A stretch of 64,000 nt of DNA, taken from assembly GCA_964244295.1 (NCBI GenBank), contig CAXTIG010000008.1, forward strand, positions 62,001 to 126,000. Reading direction: 5' to 3'. The translations under genes were made by a program, and so were the position numbers. The stretch is from JAJAZB01 sp964244295 (GTDB lineage: Bacteria > Bacteroidota > Bacteroidia > Cytophagales > Spirosomataceae). How positions within the stretch are numbered: the stretch's first letter is position 1; the number at the start of each line of letters is the position of its first letter. This document shows, piece after piece, positions 59,336 to 64,000 of the stretch. The notes below the pieces were generated by a model. That model made no database searches. It saw only the letters and a program-made list of their open reading frames with translations, and was not told where the DNA came from.

Positions 59336-60145
59336 ATGACCCCTACCCAATCGTACCTCCAGAAATGCCAGGAGATTTTAGAAGTCGTTGGCAATCAGGA
59401 AAAAGAAATCAACACCGCCGCCCGCTGGTTTGCCGACAGCATCCTCGCGGGCCGCATGGTTCACGTGTTTGGCAGCGGCCACAGCCGGATCATGGTCGAA
59501 GAGATGTGGCCGCGCTACGGCTCGTTTCCCGGTTTCAACCCCATCGTCGAACTGTCGCTGACTTTCCACAACCTTGTCGTGGGGGCCAACGGGCAGCGGC
59601 AGGCGATGTTTCTGGAAAACGTGCCCGGTCTGGCTGAGCGGATTCTGCGGAATTTTGACCTCTCGGAAACCGATTCAGCGCTGATCATTTCCTCGTCGGG
59701 CTGCAACGTGGTACCCATCGAAATGGCCGAATTGTTCCAGAAACACGGCATCAAAACCGTTGCGCTCGTCACTCAGGCCCACCTCGACGGTTCGACCAGC
59801 AAACGCGCCGACGGCAAAAAACTGACCGATTTCGCCGACCTCACCCTCGACACCGGCGCGCCCCTCGGCGACGCGATGGTACGGGTACCCGGCCTCGACA
59901 CGCCCGTGGCCCCCGGCAGCACGGTGGGCGGGGCAATGCTGGTGAATTGCCTGAAAGCCGAAACCGCCCGGCTCCTCACCGAAGCGGGCCACCCGCCGAA
60001 GGTGCTCAGCGCCGGGGCGGTGGTGGGTGCGGCGCGGGCCGTCGAACTCTTCGAGGCCGCCTACGACGAACACGCCCACCGGCTGGCGAAGTTGTACGAG
60101 CGGGTGGGGGTGGAGTCGTACGTTTCGGAAGCGAAACCCAACTAG
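59336..60145 (+). CDS. SIS-domain phosphosugar-binding protein
   Basis: A 269-residue protein of the single-SIS type. The phosphosugar-binding fold is shown by VHVFGSGHSRIMVEEM (residues ~43-58) and LIISSSGCNVVPIEMAELFQKHGIKTVALV (~117-146). It resembles the UPF0309/DUF2529-type SIS proteins of unknown reaction, rather than GlmS or AgaS isomerases. SIS proteins isomerise or hydrolyse sugar phosphates or sense them. Its partner is the ROK kinase just upstream, so a phospho-amino sugar (such as MurNAc- or ManNAc-phosphate) is a reasonable but unproven substrate. A 37-bp palindrome lies 72 bp past the stop. Confidence 0.8.
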   Translation: MTPTQSYLQKCQEILEVVGNQEKEINTAARWFADSILAGRMVHVFGSGHSRIMVEEMWPRYGSFPGFNPIVELSLTFHNLVVGANGQRQAMFLENVPGLAERILRNFDLSETDSALIISSSGCNVVPIEMAELFQKHGIKTVALVTQAHLDGSTSKRADGKKLTDFADLTLDTGAPLGDAMVRVPGLDTPVAPGSTVGGAMLVNCLKAETARLLTEAGHPPKVLSAGAVVGAARAVELFEAAYDEHAHRLAKLYERVGVESYVSEAKPN

Positions 60146-60216
60146 CGAAACCCTGGCAGCGGGCAACGCCCCTGCCAGCGGTTGAGCGCCTTACCGGAGA
60201 CCAGACCACTCCACGG

Positions 60217-60342
60217 CTGTCATCCAGAGCGCAGCGAAGGACCTCGTTGGACTGCCGGGGCTGTCGGCTGTAAGCTACCGCTGGGTCACCGGCCAACTGC
60301 TCGGTAGTCCAACGAGGTCCTTCGCTGCGCTCTGGATGACAG
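60217..60342. repeat. Palindrome with 37-bp perfect arms
   Basis: Arms 60217-60253 and 60306-60342 are perfectly complementary over 37 bp, with a 52-bp centre. They contain the modules GTCATCCAGAGCGCAGCGAAGGA and CCAACGAGGTCC shared with the hairpins at 20396-20438, 22781-22838 and 26661-26821. It occupies most of the gap between the SIS and patatin genes. Confidence 0.85.
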
Positions 60343-60371
60343 GAAATAGTTTTCGTTGGACACAAACCCAA

Positions 60372-61382
60372 ATGAAACCCCCCCTCCGTTTTTCCCTCCA
60401 CCTCACCCTACTCCTCAGCCTAAGCAACCTAGCCCACGCCCAGCCCACCACCCCCGTCCGCAACCTGGTTTTTGAAGGGGCTGGGATACGGGGTATCGCC
60501 TACGTGGGCGTGCTCGACGAACTCCAGAAACGCCACGCCCTCGACAGCGTCCGGCGCGTGGCGGGCACCTCGGCGGGCGGGATCGTGGCCCTGCTCGTGG
60601 CGTTGCGGTACTCGCCGGCCGAGGCGGAGCAGGTGCTTTCGCAAACGCGCATCCAGCGGTTCAACGACGGACGGGGTATTTTTTTCGGGGGAATTTCGCG
60701 GTTGCGTCGACAATTCGGCTGGTACCGGGGCGAGGCGCTGAGTCGCTGGCTGGGCGAGTTGGTACAGCGAAAAACGGGGAATCCCAACACCACCTTCGCC
60801 GAACTGAGCGCCGCCGGGTTTCGGGACTTGTCGGTCACGGGCACCTCGCTGACGCACCAGAACACGGTAATTTTTTCGGAGAAAACCTTCCCGCAGATGC
60901 GCCTGCGCGATGCCGTGCGGATTTCCTGCTCCATTCCGTTTTACTTTCGTGCGGTCTGGGTGGACAGCGTGGGCCGGGTTTTTCCGAAACCGAAAACCAA
61001 GACTGGCCTGCAACTCGTCGTGGACGGGGGCATCGCCGCCAATTTTCCCCTCAAACTCTTCGATCTGCCAGACGGATCCAATCCCGAAACCCTCGGCGTG
61101 CGCATCGATTCCGACGCGCAAATCCGCTTCGACGAGCAGGGGAGGGGCCTGGCACCGTTCCAAATCGATTCCTTTTCCGACTACGTCAGCGCGTTTTATA
61201 CCTACACCCTCGAAAGCCTTAACCGCCCCCTGCTGACGCCCGCCGACTGGGAGCGCACCGTTTCGGTGAGTTCGAAGGGCCTCCGGCCCAGGGTGCGCCG
61301 GATGAACGACGCGGAAAAAACGACATTGGTAGAAAGCGGTCGGCAGAGCGTGGCGCGGTATTTCGAGCGGGCGGCGCGGTGA
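60372..61382 (+). CDS. Secreted patatin-like phospholipase
   Basis: 336 residues from the ATG at 60372, chosen because it begins a signal peptide (MKPPLRFSLHLTLLLSLSNLAHAQ); the in-frame ATG at 60336 lies inside the palindrome. The catalytic Ser67 is in AGTSAGG, the oxyanion motif is FEGAGIRG (GxGxxG-like), and the Asp is in VVDGG. It belongs to the patatin lipid acyl hydrolases (bacterial ExoU/RssA-like family), which cleave phospholipids with a Ser-Asp dyad. With export to the periplasm or surface, it could remodel lipids or act on external substrates. Nothing next to it suggests a toxin system. Confidence 0.84.
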   Translation: MKPPLRFSLHLTLLLSLSNLAHAQPTTPVRNLVFEGAGIRGIAYVGVLDELQKRHALDSVRRVAGTSAGGIVALLVALRYSPAEAEQVLSQTRIQRFNDGRGIFFGGISRLRRQFGWYRGEALSRWLGELVQRKTGNPNTTFAELSAAGFRDLSVTGTSLTHQNTVIFSEKTFPQMRLRDAVRISCSIPFYFRAVWVDSVGRVFPKPKTKTGLQLVVDGGIAANFPLKLFDLPDGSNPETLGVRIDSDAQIRFDEQGRGLAPFQIDSFSDYVSAFYTYTLESLNRPLLTPADWERTVSVSSKGLRPRVRRMNDAEKTTLVESGRQSVARYFERAAR

Positions 61383-61480
61383 AGGGCGGTTGGGTGCTGA
61401 AGCCGAAAAATTTGTAAGTTGCCACCGGGGAATTTCGGCATCTCCATTCACCCTCAGCCGACGCTTCTTCTCTAAAAACC

Positions 61481-62206
61481 ATGGTGCGTTTCCTTCTCCT
61501 TTTTTTGAGTTTGAGTTTTTGTCTGCCCGCTGCCAATGCCCAAACGATTAACACCCTCACGCCGCAGGAAAAAGCGCAGGGCTGGACGCTGCTCTTCAAC
61601 GGCCGGGACTTCAAGGGCTGGCACGTGTACGGCAACAAAAAAGTGGGAACCTCCTGGAAAATCGAAGAGGGCGCGATGAAACTCGACGTGCCCGAGCGCG
61701 GTGGCAACAAAGCCAAAGACGGCGGCGATTTGGTGACCGATGCCACATTCAGCGGCGATTTTGAACTCAAACTCGACTGGAAAGTGAGCCACAAGGCCAA
61801 CAGTGGCGTGTTCTTTTTCGTGAAGGAAGCGCCGGAGTACAAGCAGATTTTCGATTCCGGCCTTGAATTGCAGGTACTCGACGACGCCATCTACGGCGAC
61901 GCCCCCGAAAACAAGCACCGGGCGGGCGATTTCTTCGGCGTCGCCAACGCCCGCCTCCGCGAACCGACCCCCGTCGGAACCTGGAACTCGGTCGTATTCC
62001 GCCTGAAGGGCAATCAACTGACCGTGTCAATGAACGGCTTTCTCATCCAGGAACACGACCTCAACAGCACCTACTGGAAAAGCAGCATTGGTCAGAGCGG
62101 TCTCAAAAAAGCGCCCGTCGGGCAGGGGAAGTACGCGGGCCGGATTGGCTTGCAGGACTGGGGCAGCACGGTGTGGTACCGGAATGTGAAGCTGCGGAAG
62201 TTGTGA
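61481..62206 (+). CDS. Secreted 3-keto-disaccharide hydrolase family (DUF1080)
   Basis: A 241-residue protein with signal peptide (MVRFLLLFLSLSFCLPAANAQ). The fold signature FNGRDFKGWHVYG, the DFELKLDWKVSHKANSGVFFFV beta segment, and the acidic FDSGLELQVLDD stretch match DUF1080. That family is a concanavalin-like domain found in 3-keto-glucosides/3-keto-disaccharide hydrolases. In Bacteroidota it is often exported and works in sugar catabolism alongside oxidoreductases. It overlaps the next gene by 4 bp (GTGA), yet the next protein looks unrelated, so the coupling may be coincidental. Confidence 0.85.
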   Translation: MVRFLLLFLSLSFCLPAANAQTINTLTPQEKAQGWTLLFNGRDFKGWHVYGNKKVGTSWKIEEGAMKLDVPERGGNKAKDGGDLVTDATFSGDFELKLDWKVSHKANSGVFFFVKEAPEYKQIFDSGLELQVLDDAIYGDAPENKHRAGDFFGVANARLREPTPVGTWNSVVFRLKGNQLTVSMNGFLIQEHDLNSTYWKSSIGQSGLKKAPVGQGKYAGRIGLQDWGSTVWYRNVKLRKL

Positions 62207-62676
62207 ATCATCCGATGGACTTCGACGCCTTCGGCCACCTGACGCCCTACGCCGTACTGGAAACGAGCCTCGACGAATTCGAGGCCGTTTTCGTGACGGG
62301 TTTTCCCGAATCGTTGACGCGGAAACGTATCTTTGAGCGGTACACGGCTTACGCCGAAGAATTACGGGGAATCGTGGGGGGCGGGTTTACGCAGTGGGTG
62401 GACGGGAATTTTGTGACGCGGAAGGTGAATCCGGGGGATGTGGATGTGGTAACTCTGCTTGACGCGCAACGATTTTTTGCCAACATTCGGGCGTTTGAAA
62501 CTTTCGAGCGGAAGTGGCACAAAGTCGGCGACTTGACGGACGGTTATTTTTTGCCCGTGTATCCGATTGGTCACCGACTCAGGTTTCAAACCGAGTTTGA
62601 CTTTATGGATTGGCGCGACCGGTTTGGTCAGGACCTCAAGCAGCGTAAAAAAGGCATTGTTCAACTTTCGTTTTGA
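62203..62676 (+). CDS. DUF6932-like nucleotidyltransferase-fold protein
   Basis: 157 residues from a GTG at 62203 that overlaps the previous stop by 4 bp; an ATG at 62215 (MDFDAFGHL) is an alternative. The region EFEAVFVTGFPESLTRKRIFERYTAYAEEL followed by QWVDGNFVTRKVNPGDVDVVTL corresponds to the DUF6932 pattern I know from mobile and defence-associated loci. The GN...DVD arrangement resembles the GS-x-DxD metal motif of minimal nucleotidyltransferases. Three tandem small paralogous genes follow 5 bp later. An antitoxin, toxin or nucleotidyl-transfer role would be inference. Confidence 0.6.
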   Translation: MNHPMDFDAFGHLTPYAVLETSLDEFEAVFVTGFPESLTRKRIFERYTAYAEELRGIVGGGFTQWVDGNFVTRKVNPGDVDVVTLLDAQRFFANIRAFETFERKWHKVGDLTDGYFLPVYPIGHRLRFQTEFDFMDWRDRFGQDLKQRKKGIVQLSF

Positions 62677-62680
62677 CCTC

Positions 62681-62923
62681 ATGGAAACCCAACAGGAATT
62701 TCTTTCGGACGAAACCTGGGCTACGCGGGTAACGCGATTGATGGAATTGCTATCCATTGAAATTCGGGCGGTAGAGCGCCACTCCGAAGCGGAAAGCCCC
62801 CGGCTCATCATCGAACAGTACGAAAAACTCCGTGACCGCCGCCTGGCTGAACTCCGCGACCTGATGCGTGGGCGTGGGTTGACGGTGCAGTTGGATTCAA
62901 CGCAAGGAAGGGAAGCGGCATAG
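62681..62923 (+). CDS. Small helical protein, tandem paralogue 1 of 3
   Basis: An 80-residue, charged and probably all-helical protein (METQQEFLSDE...) that starts 5 bp after the DUF6932-like gene. It shares a pattern with the next two ORFs: Arg-X-X-Arg-Leu-(Met/Ile/Leu)-Glu-Leu, then an (A/I)-(V/I)-(E/Q)-R-H motif near residue 30, then (E)QYEKLRDRRLAELRDLM near residue 50. No family is recognised. The three genes plus the DUF6932-like gene look like one operon. The frame extends upstream inside the previous gene, but the ATG at 62681 is the one that aligns with its paralogues. Confidence 0.62.
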   Translation: METQQEFLSDETWATRVTRLMELLSIEIRAVERHSEAESPRLIIEQYEKLRDRRLAELRDLMRGRGLTVQLDSTQGREAA

Positions 62924-62927
62924 CGAC

Positions 62928-63167
62928 ATGGAAACCGAACCGATCGCACTCAGCGCCGACCAACGAGCCGTTCGGGTTTCGCGGTTGATTGAATTGATTC
63001 TTGGTGAAACGGCGGCCATTCAACGCCACGAACAGGCGGGTAGCACCGGCCTTGAACACGAGCAATGGACGGAATTGCGGGAAGAACACCTGACTGAATT
63101 GAACGAACTGATGCAGGGATTTCGGCCCGAAATCCGGCTGGCTCCGAATGACCAGTTGGCGGCGTAA
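62928..63167 (+). CDS. Small helical protein, tandem paralogue 2 of 3
   Basis: A 79-residue relative of the preceding protein (METEPIALSADQ...). It keeps VSRLIELILGE, the AAIQRHEQAG motif, and EQWTELREEHLTELNELMQG in matching places. It starts 4 bp after the previous stop. Function unknown; helical small proteins in such arrays may be partners or antitoxin-like components of the nucleotidyltransferase-fold protein, or simply an expanding family. Confidence 0.62.
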   Translation: METEPIALSADQRAVRVSRLIELILGETAAIQRHEQAGSTGLEHEQWTELREEHLTELNELMQGFRPEIRLAPNDQLAA

Positions 63168-63178
63168 CCTGTTGAGCA

Positions 63179-63445
63179 ATGGAAGAGCTTCAGGACATCA
63201 TTCGCGACACCGACGAACGTGGCGCTGCCATCGCCCGGTTGTTGAAGTTGATTGAGATGGACAGCGAAATCATTCAGCGCCACCGACTGGCGGGTGAAAA
63301 CGGTTCATACGTGCGGCAGTACGAAGAATTGCGGGCGCGGAACCTGGAAACCTTGTCGAGGTTGATTCGGGAAAGCGGGTACGTGGACGAGGAATTGCAT
63401 TTTGTCGAAAATTTTAAAATTAAAAACTTCACTTTAAAAAATTAA
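63179..63445 (+). CDS. Small helical protein, tandem paralogue 3 of 3
   Basis: An 88-residue relative (MEELQDIIRDTDE...). The shared blocks are IARLLKLIEMD, EIIQRHRLAG and RQYEELRARNLETLSRLIRESG. The C-terminal ten residues or so are Lys/Phe/Asn-rich (ENFKIKNFTLKN) and encoded by markedly A/T-rich DNA, as if the gene end had been joined to foreign sequence. It starts 11 bp after the second copy. Confidence 0.6.
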   Translation: MEELQDIIRDTDERGAAIARLLKLIEMDSEIIQRHRLAGENGSYVRQYEELRARNLETLSRLIRESGYVDEELHFVENFKIKNFTLKN

Positions 63446-63448
63446 GTC

Positions 63449-63880
63449 ATGATTTTTGAAACAAACAAGCAACTTGCTCAAATTTTGGTCGCCAACGGCT
63501 TGTTAGAGACTACGGAAAAAGTTTATCCAAAATTTTTCCAATATATTTCTAATGACCCGGAATTGTATGGAAGTCCGGTGAAGAGACAATACAATTATGG
63601 GCCAGGACTCTATAAAAAATACATAGTTTTTGACCGAATAAATATTAATGCAAATGTAAATAATTGTCTACTTTTATTCGGAACGCGGCTCTCAGAAGTG
63701 CAATTGCGTTCGATTTTAACGTGGATAAAAATCTCTGCTGAAACACGTAGAAATTTACGAGTAAAAACTGATGAAGATATACTTAGAAATTATGAATATA
63801 GTTTAAGAGATAATTTATGGCTTGGCTCAAAGAAAGCACTTCTTGAAATAAAAACTACATTTGAACAAGTTGATGTGTAG
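63449..63880 (+). CDS. A/T-rich hypothetical protein
   Basis: A 143-residue protein (MIFETNKQLAQILVANGLL...) with no signal peptide and no recognised motif. It is rich in Asn, Ile, Tyr and Lys. It starts 3 bp after the last of the three small paralogues, but its DNA is far richer in A/T than nearly everything else in the window apart from the acyltransferase gene, which suggests recent transfer. A predicted helical start and a later stretch SEVQLRSILTWIKISAETRRNLRVKTDEDIL are all I can describe. It could be an immunity- or defence-type protein; I have no evidence for that. Confidence 0.55.
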   Translation: MIFETNKQLAQILVANGLLETTEKVYPKFFQYISNDPELYGSPVKRQYNYGPGLYKKYIVFDRININANVNNCLLLFGTRLSEVQLRSILTWIKISAETRRNLRVKTDEDILRNYEYSLRDNLWLGSKKALLEIKTTFEQVDV

Positions 63881-63885
63881 TTCAT

Positions 63886-63999
63886 CTAATGCTGTGGTTT
63901 ATATCTCATTCTTTTTCTATCCCGATTCCGTTTCGGCTCAATAATCACGGGCCGGTAAATCATTTTCCCTTGCAACCCCTCCCCATCAAAACCACCGTC
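63886..63999 (-). CDS. Possible 3' end of a minus-strand gene leaving the window
   Basis: On the minus strand a frame is open from the right edge and ends at a TAG (63886-63888). The ~37 residues (starting DGGFDGEGLQGKMIYRPV, with IIEPKRNRDRKRMRYKPQ near the end) look protein-like, basic at the end. The start lies outside the window, and no family can be assigned from this piece. Confidence 0.35.
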   Translation of the reverse strand, partial: DGGFDGEGLQGKMIYRPVIIEPKRNRDRKRMRYKPQH

Positions 64000-64000
64000 G

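Noticed and set aside
60336..60371. ATG at 60336 as start of the patatin gene
   Set aside because: It lies in the right arm of a palindrome and precedes the signal peptide; the ATG at 60372 fits the secretion signal.

Overview
The window looks like chromosome of a fairly GC-rich member of the Bacteroidota, most like Cytophagales (Spirosomataceae-like). The evidence is a SusD/RagB lipoprotein end, C-terminal type IX secretion sorting domains, TAnnTTTG-type -7 promoter elements, ECF sigma/anti-sigma pairs, CHAT-TPR and OmpA proteins, and weak Shine-Dalgarno sequences. Genus cannot be decided from sequence alone. I saw no rRNA, tRNA, CRISPR array, transposase or phage gene.

Layout. 0-6.6 kb: glycan/sialic-acid-like utilisation genes (SusD end, BNR sialidase-like protein, a sialidase stub, Na+/solute symporter, NanA/DapA-type aldolase, DUF3748/YidR protein). 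6.8-9.6 kb: alpha-E, Anbu-type proteasome-like protease and transglutaminase operon, without the usual ATP-grasp gene. 10-22.8 kb: GlmM-type mutase, small membrane proteins, two decayed genes joined by a deletion (response regulator and type IX cargo), TspO, a TMTC-like membrane protein, a YD-repeat lipoprotein, an ECF sigma with a VWA-carrying partner, an M23 peptidase and a LolA-like protein. 22.9-30.2 kb: PurQ, a second sigma/anti-sigma pair, an M48-TPR peptidase and a 1121-residue CHAT-TPR protein. 30.5-37.7 kb: secreted, lipoprotein and outer-membrane genes.

38.25-54.75 kb is the outstanding region. It is a one-strand operon-like cluster for a PUFA-synthase-like iterative type I polyketide/lipid synthase: a 2354-residue protein (two FMN enoylreductase-like barrels, KS, AT, two ACPs, KR) and a 1444-residue protein (KS, AT, DH, phosphopantetheinyl transferase), then a free ACP, an alpha/beta hydrolase, two GT1 glycosyltransferases and a condensation/PapA-like acyltransferase. 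Together they encode chain building, full beta-carbon reduction, self-activation of carriers, release, glycosylation and acylation. The predicted product is an acylated glycosyl-polyketide or glycolipid. A promoter-like element lies 150 bp upstream and a terminator closes the cluster.

54.8-64 kb: a pyridoxamine-oxidase-like stress protein, an M1 aminopeptidase, an SDR, a ROK kinase with a SIS protein, a patatin, a DUF1080 hydrolase, then a DUF6932-like nucleotidyltransferase-fold gene with three tandem small paralogues and AT-rich genes at the edge.

Intergenic spaces are unusually rich in long near-perfect palindromes of several families, including two copies of a ~220 bp MITE-like element. 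At least three places carry gene stubs left by deletions (or mis-assembly).
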